Assembly: GCA_017467565.1 (NCBI GenBank)
Contig: JAFUSV010000167.1
Coordinates: 1 to 36,377, forward strand
Reading direction: 5' to 3'
Length of the DNA: 36,377 nucleotides
From: Prevotella sp.
Lineage (GTDB): Bacteria; Bacteroidota; Bacteroidia; Bacteroidales; Bacteroidaceae
In this document: positions 1-7,692 of the stretch, piece by piece
Layout: every line of letters begins with the position of its first letter
How positions within the stretch are numbered: position 1 is the stretch's first letter
Notes under the pieces: generated by a model
The model's database searches: none
Told to the model about the DNA's origin: nothing
Seen by the model: the letters and a program-made list of their open reading frames with translations, nothing else
Translations under genes and position numbers: made by a program

Positions 1-18
1 AATTTTCAATTTTATTTG

Positions 19-26
19 TATCTTTG
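19..26 (+). promoter_or_regulatory. Promoter -7 element for the aminopeptidase gene
   Basis: TATCTTTG matches the Bacteroidetes -7 consensus TAnnTTTG. It lies 56 bp upstream of the first start codon. The -33 element would lie at the very edge of the window and is not clear. Confidence 0.6.
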
Positions 27-82
27 TAACCTCGAAATGACAAATACCATTGACAACTGACTATAAATATAATTAAGGTGAA

Positions 83-1894
83 ATGAACAATCAGATAGCA
101 GAACGGCTGCATGCTCTGCGCGAGGTGATGCGACGAGAGCATTTGGCGGCTTTTATCTTTCCCAGCACCGACCCTCATCAGAGTGAGTATGTGGCTGACC
201 ACTGGAAAGGTCGCGAGTGGATATCGGGCTTCAACGGGTCGGCAGGTACGGCCGTGGTGACGATGGATGCCGCTGCCTTATGGACAGACTCGCGCTATTT
301 CATTGCGGCAGAGGAGCAGTTGCATGACACCGAGTTTCAGCTGATGAGGCTGAAGATGCCAGGCACGCCGACCATCGCGGAATGGATAAACTCGGAGGTA
401 GGGAGCGGGACCTCTACCGAGGTTGCTGTGGACGGGACTGTCATGTCCACGGCCGATGTGCGCGAACTCATTGCCGAGCTGCGCCGTCATGGGGGCTATA
501 CGCTGCGCACCAATCTGGATGCGCTGCGCGAGATTTGGACCGGCCGGCCGCCTGTGCCACAGGCACCTGCCTATGTCCTGCCGTTGGAATATGCCGGTGA
601 ACCGGCCCGTGAGAAACTGCAGCGGGTGCGTCGTGCCCTGCGGCAGAAGCATGCTGACGGCATGTTGATGGCCTCGCTCGATGACATCGCCTGGACACTC
701 AACCTGCGTGGCGATGATGTTCACTGCAACCCCGTCGTCGTCAGCTATCTGCTCATCGACAGTCAGCGGGCTACACTCTACGTCGACCGGCGCAAAATGT
801 CGCCCGACGTCGTCAGCTACCTGAAGGAAGAAGGGGTAGGTGTCGATGACTATGAGCACGTGCGTCAAGGTCTGAAGGACTACTTCGAGTACAACATTCT
901 GATGGATCCGCAGGAGGTGAACTACACCTTATTTAATATATGTGGGCGCCGGAAGGTGGAGGAAGAGTCACCTGTGAAGCGCATGAAGACCGTCAAGAAT
1001 GCCACCGAACAGGCGGGTTTTAGGCGTGCGATGCTGAAAGACGGCATCGCAATGGTAAAATTTTTGAAATGGCTTGAGACTGAATTTGGAACAAAGGCGG
1101 TAGCAAACTCTCCACTCTCCACACTCTCTGAAATCACTGTCGATAGAAAACTGACGGCCCTGCGTGCCGAGCAGCCTTTGTTCAAGGATATCTCTTTCGA
1201 CACCATTGCAGCCTATGGTGCTCATGGTGCCATTGTCCACTATGAAGCGACTCCCGAGACTGACGTCCCCCTGCAGCCCGAAGGACTGCTGTTGCTCGAC
1301 AGTGGTGCTCAGTATCTCGACGGTACCACCGACATCACCCGTACCATCGCCCTCGGTCCTCTCACCGACGAGATGCGTCATGTCTACACGTTGGTGCTGA
1401 AAGGTCATATCCAGATAGAGATGGCTAAGTTCCCTTCAGGCATCAGTGGTACCCAGCTCGACGTGCTGGCCAAGCAGGCCATGTGGCGCGAAGGGCTGCA
1501 CTACATGCACGGCACGGGTCACGGCGTAGGCTCGTTCCTCAATGTACATGAGGGTCCCCACCAGATACGCATGGAGTGGAAACCGGCTCCCTTGGTGGCT
1601 GGCATGACCGTCACCGACGAACCTGGCATCTACCTGGAAGGCCGTTTCGGCGTGCGTATTGAGAACACGCTGCTCATTGTCCCCTATATGAAGAGCGAAT
1701 TTGGTGAGTTCCTGCAGTTCGAACCCCTGACGCTCTGTCCCATCGACAAGCGTCCCATCGACGTGTCGATGCTCACCGATGAAGAGCGCCAGTGGCTGAA
1801 CGACTATCACCGCATGGTCTACGACCGCCTGTCGCCATATCTCAGCGACGACGAGTGCCTCTGGCTGCAAGCAGCCACCACCCCCCTGTCATAA
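83..1894 (+). CDS. pepP: Xaa-Pro aminopeptidase (M24B metallopeptidase)
   Basis: A 603-residue cytoplasmic-type protein with no signal peptide. It is expected to remove an N-terminal residue that precedes proline. The layout is that of the long (about 600 aa) aminopeptidase P type: two creatinase-like N-terminal domains (about 1-310) and a C-terminal pita-bread catalytic domain. All five metal ligands of the M24 family can be seen: D406 and D417 (DSGAQYLDGTTD), H480 (HGTGHGVG), E513 (DEPGIY) and E527 (RIEN). The gene has its own promoter and a hairpin after its stop, so it is probably a housekeeping neighbour and not part of the mannan locus. Around residues 340-350 a short repeat-like insertion (ACTCTCC twice, 1107-1120) is read in frame. 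Confidence 0.93.
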   Translation: MNNQIAERLHALREVMRREHLAAFIFPSTDPHQSEYVADHWKGREWISGFNGSAGTAVVTMDAAALWTDSRYFIAAEEQLHDTEFQLMRLKMPGTPTIAEWINSEVGSGTSTEVAVDGTVMSTADVRELIAELRRHGGYTLRTNLDALREIWTGRPPVPQAPAYVLPLEYAGEPAREKLQRVRRALRQKHADGMLMASLDDIAWTLNLRGDDVHCNPVVVSYLLIDSQRATLYVDRRKMSPDVVSYLKEEGVGVDDYEHVRQGLKDYFEYNILMDPQEVNYTLFNICGRRKVEEESPVKRMKTVKNATEQAGFRRAMLKDGIAMVKFLKWLETEFGTKAVANSPLSTLSEITVDRKLTALRAEQPLFKDISFDTIAAYGAHGAIVHYEATPETDVPLQPEGLLLLDSGAQYLDGTTDITRTIALGPLTDEMRHVYTLVLKGHIQIEMAKFPSGISGTQLDVLAKQAMWREGLHYMHGTGHGVGSFLNVHEGPHQIRMEWKPAPLVAGMTVTDEPGIYLEGRFGVRIENTLLIVPYMKSEFGEFLQFEPLTLCPIDKRPIDVSMLTDEERQWLNDYHRMVYDRLSPYLSDDECLWLQAATTPLS

Positions 1895-1906
1895 TAATAA
1901 ACAGTG

Positions 1907-1927
1907 TCAGGCGGTTCTACCGCCTGA
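1907..1927 (+). terminator. Hairpin between aminopeptidase and GH2 genes
   Basis: TCAGGCGG (1907-1914), loop TTCTA, CCGCCTGA (1920-1927) is a perfect 8-bp stem. It is followed by AAAAATC, not a T-run, so on the + strand it is at best a weak terminator or an mRNA 3'-end stabiliser. Confidence 0.45.
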
Positions 1928-1942
1928 AAAATCAAAAACAAT

Positions 1943-3766
1943 ATGAAACGACTACTATCATTACTGACCATTACCCTGCTGACCGCCCTGTCGGCCAGCG
2001 CAGCCGAGGCCCCACTGGTGGCCAATGTCTATGCCCGTCACATCACTTCGCTCAATGGCGACTGGAACTACATCGTCGATGTACAGGAAGAGGGCTATTA
2101 TGACTATCGTATGAAACCCATGAGCTGGGGCTTCTTTGTCAACGCCAAGCCCAAGCGCCCTGAAGACCTGATAGAGTACGACTTCGACAAGGCTCCTGTC
2201 ATGGCTATCCCTTCAGACTGGAACACCCGCGACGAGCGACTCTTCTTCTACGAAGGCACCGTGTGGTTCAAACGCTCGTTCCAGTATCAGAAGCGTGAGG
2301 GTCGTCGCACGCTGCTCTACTTCGGAGCTGTCAACTACGATGCCCATGTCTACGTCAACGGCAAGAAGGTGGCCCACCACATCGGAGGCTTCACGCCCTT
2401 CAATGCCGACGTCACCGACCAGCTGCGCGACGGCGAGAACTTCGTCATCGTGAAGGTGGACAACAAGCGTCATGCCGACAATGTGCCCACCCAGATATTC
2501 GACTGGTGGAACTATGGCGGCATCACCCGCGACGTGCTGCTCGTCGACGTGGCTCCCACCTATATCGAGAACTACTGCCTGAAGCTGCAGCGCACCGCCG
2601 ATGCCAAGGCCAAGAAGCGTCAGATAGACTTCTCGCTCTGTCTGAACCGGAAAGAGGCCGGCCGAGAGGTGATACTCAGCATTCCTGAGCTGAAGGTGAA
2701 GCAGACGTTGACGACTGACACCAGCGGCATCGTCAATTCTCAATTCTCAATTCTCAATTCCAAGTTGACCCTCTGGTCGCCTGAGAATCCCAAACTCTAC
2801 CGCGTGGAACTGACGCTCGACAGCGAGACGCTGGTAGACAGCATCGGCTTCCGTACCATCGAGGCGCGTGGACGTCAGATACTGCTCAATGGCAAGCCCA
2901 TCTTCCTGCGTGGCATCAGCATCCACGAAGAGAAGCCTAACGGTGGCGGACGCGCCAACTCGTTGCAGGATGCCTGCACGCTGTTGGACTGGGCACAGGA
3001 GCTGGGGTGCAACTATGTACGACTGGCCCACTATCCTCATAATGAGTATATGGTGCGCGAGGCTGAGCGTCGCGGCATCCTCGTATGGAGTGAGATACCC
3101 GTCTATTGGACCATCGCATGGACCAACCAGAAGACTCTCGACAATGCTCGCCGACAGCTGACCGACATGATTCTTCGCGACCAGAACCGCGCTAACGTCA
3201 TCATCTGGTCGATAGCCAACGAGACACCCCATTCTGCCGAGCGCGACCGCTTCCTGGGCACGCTGGCCAAGTATGCCCGTCAGCTGGACGACACCCGTCT
3301 CATCTCCATGGCTATGGAGGTGACGTCGGCCTCCAACTACCACAACCGCCTGCAGGACAATATGCACGAATATGTTGATGTCGTGTCGTTCAACCAGTAC
3401 ATCGGATGGTATCGCGACGTCAACGATGCACCTAAGATGACGTGGGAGGTGCCCTACGAGAAGCCTGTCATCATCAGCGAGTTTGGCGGAGGCGCCCTCT
3501 ACGGCCTGCATGGCGACAAGAACCAGCGCTGGACCGAGGAGTTCCAGGAGAACCTCTACCGGCAGAACGTGGCCATGCTCGACAAGATAGAAGGTCTGGC
3601 AGGCACCACGCCATGGATTCTGAAGGACTTCCGCTCACCCCGCCGCGTCCTCAACGGCATCCAGGACTACTACAACCGCAAGGGCCTCTACTCCGACGGC
3701 GGTCAGAAGAAGAAAGCCTTCTACGTGCTGAAAGCCTGGTACGAAGAGAAAGCAAAAGCATACTAA
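1943..3766 (+). CDS. Secreted GH2 exo-beta-glycosidase, beta-glucuronidase-like
   Basis: A 607-residue enzyme with a signal peptide (cleavage near SASAAEA), so probably periplasmic. Domains in order: sugar-binding jelly roll (about 25-200), immunoglobulin-like sandwich (about 205-300), TIM barrel (about 305-600). The acid/base is E427 in SIANET and the nucleophile E513 in ISEFGG. Near the C-terminus N578-R-K580-G fits the NxKG motif that contacts the uronate carboxylate in GH2 beta-glucuronidases. At about 600 aa it is also the size of beta-glucuronidases and shorter than typical GH2 beta-mannosidases (about 850 aa). Substrate remains an inference; beta-galactosidase or another exo-activity is possible. 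It sits directly before the AraC gene (15 bp gap). A CAATTCT tandem repeat is translated within the sandwich domain. Confidence 0.82.
   Translation: MKRLLSLLTITLLTALSASAAEAPLVANVYARHITSLNGDWNYIVDVQEEGYYDYRMKPMSWGFFVNAKPKRPEDLIEYDFDKAPVMAIPSDWNTRDERLFFYEGTVWFKRSFQYQKREGRRTLLYFGAVNYDAHVYVNGKKVAHHIGGFTPFNADVTDQLRDGENFVIVKVDNKRHADNVPTQIFDWWNYGGITRDVLLVDVAPTYIENYCLKLQRTADAKAKKRQIDFSLCLNRKEAGREVILSIPELKVKQTLTTDTSGIVNSQFSILNSKLTLWSPENPKLYRVELTLDSETLVDSIGFRTIEARGRQILLNGKPIFLRGISIHEEKPNGGGRANSLQDACTLLDWAQELGCNYVRLAHYPHNEYMVREAERRGILVWSEIPVYWTIAWTNQKTLDNARRQLTDMILRDQNRANVIIWSIANETPHSAERDRFLGTLAKYARQLDDTRLISMAMEVTSASNYHNRLQDNMHEYVDVVSFNQYIGWYRDVNDAPKMTWEVPYEKPVIISEFGGGALYGLHGDKNQRWTEEFQENLYRQNVAMLDKIEGLAGTTPWILKDFRSPRRVLNGIQDYYNRKGLYSDGGQKKKAFYVLKAWYEEKAKAY
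2734..2760 (+). repeat. In-frame heptamer tandem repeat CAATTCT
   Basis: Three full copies and one partial copy of CAATTCT lie inside the GH2 gene, read as VNSQFSILNS just before the conserved LWSPENP strand. The repeat is AT-rich in an otherwise GC-rich gene. This suggests replication slippage or a small mobile repeat unit tolerated in a loop. Confidence 0.7.
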
Positions 3767-3781
3767 CACAACAACACTGAC

Positions 3782-4666
3782 ATGGAAACTAAGGTCTTGC
3801 ACGAAATAACTCCACTCGACGAGCACGACTTCATGTACGTGGCCGACCGACATAAGAAGGAGTTCACCTATCCCATACACTGCCACGAACTCATCGAACT
3901 CAACTTCGTGGAGCATGCGGCAGGCTGCCGGCGTGTCATGGGCGACAGCAGCGAAGTGATAGGCGACTATGATTTGGTGCTCATCACCAGTCCCCAACTG
4001 GAACACGTGTGGGAGCAGCATGAATGTCACAGCGAAGACATACACGAGGTGACCATACAGTTCCGCCTGAACTTTGAGGACGAACAGTCACCCTTCAAGA
4101 CCAACCCCTACAGCAGCATCTACAAAATGCTGATGCGTGCCAAGAAAGGGCTGGCCTTCCCTATGCCAGCTATCATGCAGGTGTATCCACGTATCATAGG
4201 ACTGTCAAAAATTAAGGAGGGATTCCTTGGCGTACAAGAGCTTTTTTCCATACTCTATGAACTGTCGAGGTTTGACGATGCTCGCGAGTTGGCATCGTCG
4301 GCCTTTGCTAAGGTCGATGTCGAGAGCGACTCGCGCCGTGTGCTCAAGGTGAAGAGCTATATAGAAAACCACTACAAGGACGATCTGCGGCTGAGCCAGT
4401 TGGCTGACCTCGTAGGCATGACGCCATCGGCCTTCAGCCGTTTCTTCAAGCTGCGTACTGGCAAGAATCTGGCAGAGTATATCGTTGATGTACGACTGGG
4501 CTTCGCAGCCCGCCGACTGGTAGACACCAGCGACTCTGTGGCTGAGATATGCTACTGCTGCGGTTTTAATACCCTGAGCAACTTCAACCGCCTCTTCCGC
4601 AAGCGCAAAGGCTGCAACCCCACGGAATTCCGCGAGAAGTACTGCAAGACAAAAATCATTCTATGA
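3782..4666 (+). CDS. AraC-family transcriptional regulator
   Basis: A 294-residue cytoplasmic regulator. The N-terminal part (about 1-170) looks like a sugar-sensing cupin-type domain (HxxELIELNFVEHAAG). The C-terminal part (about 185-290) is the double helix-turn-helix of AraC proteins: helix one region RLSQLADLVGMTPSAFSRFFK, second region VAEICYCCGFNTLSNFNRLFRKRKGCNPTEFR, which fits the AraC signature closely. It lies directly upstream of the mannan locus and downstream of the GH2 gene. It is the likely activator of the two locus promoters at about 4.75 and 6.5 kb, which share a pair of direct repeats. The ligand is not visible in the sequence; a manno-oligosaccharide is a reasonable inference. 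Unlike many Bacteroidetes polysaccharide loci, no hybrid two-component or SusR-like regulator is present. Confidence 0.93.
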   Translation: METKVLHEITPLDEHDFMYVADRHKKEFTYPIHCHELIELNFVEHAAGCRRVMGDSSEVIGDYDLVLITSPQLEHVWEQHECHSEDIHEVTIQFRLNFEDEQSPFKTNPYSSIYKMLMRAKKGLAFPMPAIMQVYPRIIGLSKIKEGFLGVQELFSILYELSRFDDARELASSAFAKVDVESDSRRVLKVKSYIENHYKDDLRLSQLADLVGMTPSAFSRFFKLRTGKNLAEYIVDVRLGFAARRLVDTSDSVAEICYCCGFNTLSNFNRLFRKRKGCNPTEFREKYCKTKIIL

Positions 4667-4673
4667 GTCAAAA

Positions 4674-4699
4674 GGCATCCGATAGGATGTCTTTTTTTT
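4674..4699 (+). terminator. Rho-independent terminator after the AraC gene
   Basis: GGCATCC, loop GATA, GGATGTC form a 7-bp stem with one G-U pair, followed by a run of eight T. It begins 7 bp after the AraC stop codon. Confidence 0.85.
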
Positions 4700-4711
4700 A
4701 TCCCTTTTCCG

Positions 4712-4771
4712 AAAAGTGTTAGTATCTGCAAAAAAAGAGTATGCCGCTGATACTTTTTTGCCGTACCTTTG
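4712..4771 (+). promoter_or_regulatory. Promoter with paired direct-repeat operator (first mannan transcript)
   Basis: The -7 element is TACCTTTG (4764-4771). No good TTTG is present at -33. Two related sites, AAAAGTGTTAGTATCTG (4712-4728) and AAAAGAGTATGCCGCTG (4733-4749), start exactly 21 bp apart. The second begins 31 bp before the -7 box, where it would cover the weak -33 region. This is the geometry of AraC-type activator sites, and the promoter at 6.5 kb repeats it. Confidence 0.65.
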
Positions 4772-4830
4772 CCCCCGAAATCGAAACCGACAATTTCTTA
4801 ACTATTACATTATTAAATAAATTAAAGCGT

Positions 4831-6171
4831 ATGAAAAAAGTTATTACTTTGATGTTGGCATTAGTAGCCGCAATGGCCGTGAATGCCAAGACGGTAGAGA
4901 CTACACTGTGGGAGGGTACCTATAGTGATGGTGTTGAGCTGAATGCTGAGACTGTGGCAACGTTTAAGGCAGGTGACATTCTTCGAGTTTATGTGACAGT
5001 GCCCGCAGGTGGCGCTAATTTCAAGATTGTGTACAAGGGCGCCCCTGATTGGAGTGAAACGACTATTCCGTCAATTAATGATCAGTGGCCTTGGGTAAAT
5101 GGTGGTGAGACGTATAAAGACTTCACGCTGACCGATGCCGATATAACAGCCTTATCAGGAAAGAATGTCTATATATATAAAGGTGAAAACAGTACTATTA
5201 AGAAGATCATGTTAATAAGAGTATTAGTTCCTACAGGTGAACAAGAGTTGCTTGATGCTAATTGGACAGCAAGTTGGGATGCTAAGACATTTGCTGCACA
5301 GAGTGGTGCCAAGATAGGTGATGTGATTCGCATTCAGTATACTGCTTATAAGGATGATGATACGGACTGGCCTTGGGTGCAGTTCCACTTGATGGATGGT
5401 AGCGGTAATAATCTGGTTGATGCTGTGGCTGCATCGAAGCAAAAGAATTCGGTTACGGTCTTCGATTATGAGATAGAGACTATTGATGTCTTGACCAAGA
5501 TTCAGACGGGTGGTTTCTCTATCAAAGGTGACCAGTTCACGCTGAACTCCGTCAAGTTGCTGACTTATGCCGACAGTTATGACGCCGTGTCCGTGACTAT
5601 TGGTAAGGATGGTATTGCTACTTTCAGCAGTGCAAAACATCTTGATTTCTCGGGTACGGGTATCACACCATATTATGCTTCTCAGGTAGCAAAGGGTTCA
5701 GTGAAACTGACTGCTGCGACCACGACTTGGAGTTGGCAGGGTTATATTCTGAAAGGTAGTGCAGGTACATATACCGTGCCTGTGACAGCACAGGAAAATG
5801 CTTCTTATCCGGATCCTAACTATCTGAAACAGCAGGTGGGAGAAGGTACTGTCACTAAAAGCACCTCTGATACATTCCACTACATCTTCGCCAAGGATAA
5901 AGATGGCTACATCGGCTTCTACAAACTGACTGATGACCATACGTTGGGTGCCAAGAAGGCTTACCTCGAAACGACGGAGGACATCGCTCCCGCATCAGCG
6001 GCTGCTCGCGTAGCCCTGGTCTTCGACGACGATACGACGACAGGTGTTGAGTCTGTTGTGATGCCATCGCAACCCGCTGCCTCTGGCTACTACGACCTGC
6101 AGGGCCGCCAAGTAAAGACTCCCACTAAGGGCCTCTACATCGTGAATGGCAAGAAAGTCATGGTGAAATAA
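4831..6171 (+). CDS. Secreted multi-module protein, probable mannan binding (unrecognised)
   Basis: A 446-residue protein. The start at 4831 is chosen because it gives a clean signal peptide (cleavage near VNA-K). The longer frame from 4741 would run through the promoter. I see two beta-rich modules of about 100-115 residues, each with a W, a central GDxxRxxY-like strand and a closing strand that introduces 'IKGxxxTLxxVxL'. The first (about 22-125) begins TTLWEGTYSDG; the second follows to about 245. Then comes a C-terminal domain (about 250-405) of a type common in Prevotella secreted proteins, and a tail YDLQGRQV...KGLYIVNGKK that resembles a secretion or sorting tail. The same module type occurs in the proteins at 7693 and 15092. 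Role inferred: extracellular glycan binding. No catalytic motif is seen. Confidence 0.75.
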   Translation: MKKVITLMLALVAAMAVNAKTVETTLWEGTYSDGVELNAETVATFKAGDILRVYVTVPAGGANFKIVYKGAPDWSETTIPSINDQWPWVNGGETYKDFTLTDADITALSGKNVYIYKGENSTIKKIMLIRVLVPTGEQELLDANWTASWDAKTFAAQSGAKIGDVIRIQYTAYKDDDTDWPWVQFHLMDGSGNNLVDAVAASKQKNSVTVFDYEIETIDVLTKIQTGGFSIKGDQFTLNSVKLLTYADSYDAVSVTIGKDGIATFSSAKHLDFSGTGITPYYASQVAKGSVKLTAATTTWSWQGYILKGSAGTYTVPVTAQENASYPDPNYLKQQVGEGTVTKSTSDTFHYIFAKDKDGYIGFYKLTDDHTLGAKKAYLETTEDIAPASAAARVALVFDDDTTTGVESVVMPSQPAASGYYDLQGRQVKTPTKGLYIVNGKKVMVK

Positions 6172-6212
6172 GTGAAACTAAAATGTTGGACCAAATAAAA
6201 ACATTGAAGATA

Positions 6213-6377
6213 ATGAAAAAGACATATATCCATCCCAATGCTGAACTGCATGTGGTCGCATTGGAACAGAACCTGATGAGCGGCAGTGAGACCGTAACCG
6301 TCATGAACGAGAACTACGATGAGAACACCATGACCGACCTCTCACGTCAGACCCACAGCATCTGGGATGAGGACTAA
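6213..6377 (+). CDS. 54-residue acidic peptide of unknown function
   Basis: The start at 6213 (MKKTYIHPNAEL) is preferred to 6183 because the MKK-Y-xxP opening is typical of small Bacteroidetes peptides. There is no signal peptide. The C-terminal part is rich in D, E and N and ends SIWDED. The gene follows the 446-aa protein by 41 bp and is closed by a terminator, so the two form a short transcript. The opening pattern Y-xx-P...V-x-x-L-E/D...(M/L)-(S/C)-S resembles the N-terminus of the protein at 24456. It could be a precursor peptide or a small regulator; I do not know its function. Confidence 0.65.
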   Translation: MKKTYIHPNAELHVVALEQNLMSGSETVTVMNENYDENTMTDLSRQTHSIWDED

Positions 6378-6421
6378 GGTAAAAAGTTTGTTCATAGGCA
6401 AGTTAGTTAGTAGTTTTAGGG

Positions 6422-6460
6422 AAGTGTCGACATTGGCAGAGGCTGATGCCGACACTTTTT
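6422..6460 (+). terminator. Rho-independent terminator of the first mannan transcript
   Basis: AAGTGTCG (6422-6429) pairs with CGACACTT (6450-6457), with additional GGCA/TGCC pairing inside, followed by a T-run to 6460. It separates the 54-aa peptide gene from the promoter of the long operon. Confidence 0.8.
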
Positions 6461-6463
6461 CAT

Positions 6464-6523
6464 AAAAGTGCCAGAATATGATAAAAAAGTGTCAGTCTAT
6501 GTCGTGAGTTCATAGTATCTTTG
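6464..6523 (+). promoter_or_regulatory. Promoter with paired direct-repeat operator (long mannan operon)
   Basis: The -7 element is TATCTTTG (6516-6523). Two sites, AAAAGTGCCAGAATATG (6464-6480) and AAAAGTGTCAGTCTATG (6485-6501), lie 21 bp apart. The second starts 31 bp before the -7 box, exactly as at the 4.75 kb promoter. There is no TTTG at -33, which fits an activator-dependent promoter. The region upstream of the first site also forms CACTTTT-TCAT-AAAAGTG. Confidence 0.7.
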
Positions 6524-6559
6524 CATCCGAAAACCTAACTGATGTAATATCTTAAAACA

Positions 6560-7684
6560 ATGAAGTATATGAAGAGATTCCTGATGATGGCCCTGCTGGC
6601 AGCTGTCGTGGCATGCACAAAGGCAGAGACGGAGGAGGTGGCGAAGCCTGTCAATAACGGGTTCAATGATAAGGTGAGCCCCACACTGGTAAACCCTAAC
6701 GCTACGGCCGAGGCTCAGCAGTTGTATCAGCGACTGCGCTCACTCTATGGGCAGAAGACCCTGAGCGGTGTGGTTGCTAATGTAGACTGGAACGTGAAAG
6801 AGGCTGAGAACGTACACGAATGGACTGGCAAGTGGCCGGTCATCAATGTGTTCGACTTCATCAATATCCATGCCTCGAAGGATGTCAACAAACAGGGCTG
6901 GCTCGACTACTCAGACATGACACCCGTCAGCACCTGGCATCGCAACGGTGGCGTGGTAGGTTGTATGTGGCACTGGCAGGTGAAGGCCAACAATGGCACG
7001 AACATGACCTGCTCGCCTGGTACTAAGCCTGGTGAGACGTCGTTCGACCCATCCAAGGTGTACGAAGCAGGCACGACAGAGAATAAGCAGGCCATCCACG
7101 ACCTCGACCAGGTGGCGGGCTACCTGAAGACCATGCAGAAGATGGGCATCCCTGTCATATGGCGACCACTGCATGAGGCTGCCGGCAATACCTACGAATT
7201 TGAGGGCGGCGGCGCTTGGTTCTGGTGGGGTGCCAAGGGTGCCGAGGTCTATAAGAAACTATGGCGATGGATGTACGACCGGCTGGTGAACCATCACGGG
7301 CTGAACAATCTCATCTGGGTGTGGAACTCGCAGATGGGCGACTCGTCGTGGTATCCTGGCGACGATGTGGTCGACGTGGTGGGCCGTGACAACTATGCCG
7401 CGCTGATGTACCCGCTGATGAAAGAGTTCAGCCAGTTGACTGATGAATATCCCACGAAGCTCGTTGCGCTGGCCGAGTGTGGCAATGGCGACGAGGTGCA
7501 CATCTCGCTTTGGTCTAAGATATGGAACCAAGGCTCGCGCTGGTCATGGTTCATGACATGGTACGACTATAACTACAATGCCGGCAACAGCGAAGAGCAT
7601 CAGTTTGCCGGTAAGACCTGGTGGCAGGATGCCTTCAGCAGTGGCGTAGTGGTAGACAGGGACGAGTGGAAAAACATTAAATAG
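6560..7684 (+). CDS. GH26 endo-beta-mannanase, lipoprotein
   Basis: A 374-residue lipoprotein: signal peptide with lipobox AVVAC and lipidated C19, so probably on the outer membrane surface. GH26 features: WRPLHEAAGN with acid/base E206, WFWWG aromatic motif, NLIWVWNS, and nucleophile E306 in ALAECGNGD. It should cut internal beta-1,4-mannosidic bonds. It is the first gene of the long operon, 9 bp before the next gene. An ATG at 6569 (MKRFLM) is an alternative start with the same mature protein. A second GH26 without lipobox lies at 18156, so the two probably act in sequence on either side of the outer membrane. Confidence 0.93.
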   Translation: MKYMKRFLMMALLAAVVACTKAETEEVAKPVNNGFNDKVSPTLVNPNATAEAQQLYQRLRSLYGQKTLSGVVANVDWNVKEAENVHEWTGKWPVINVFDFINIHASKDVNKQGWLDYSDMTPVSTWHRNGGVVGCMWHWQVKANNGTNMTCSPGTKPGETSFDPSKVYEAGTTENKQAIHDLDQVAGYLKTMQKMGIPVIWRPLHEAAGNTYEFEGGGAWFWWGAKGAEVYKKLWRWMYDRLVNHHGLNNLIWVWNSQMGDSSWYPGDDVVDVVGRDNYAALMYPLMKEFSQLTDEYPTKLVALAECGNGDEVHISLWSKIWNQGSRWSWFMTWYDYNYNAGNSEEHQFAGKTWWQDAFSSGVVVDRDEWKNIK

Positions 7685-7692
7685 GGCGTACT

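Noticed and set aside
4741..4830. Longer N-terminus for the 446-aa secreted protein
   Set aside because: This stretch includes the -7 promoter box, and a clean signal peptide begins only at 4831.
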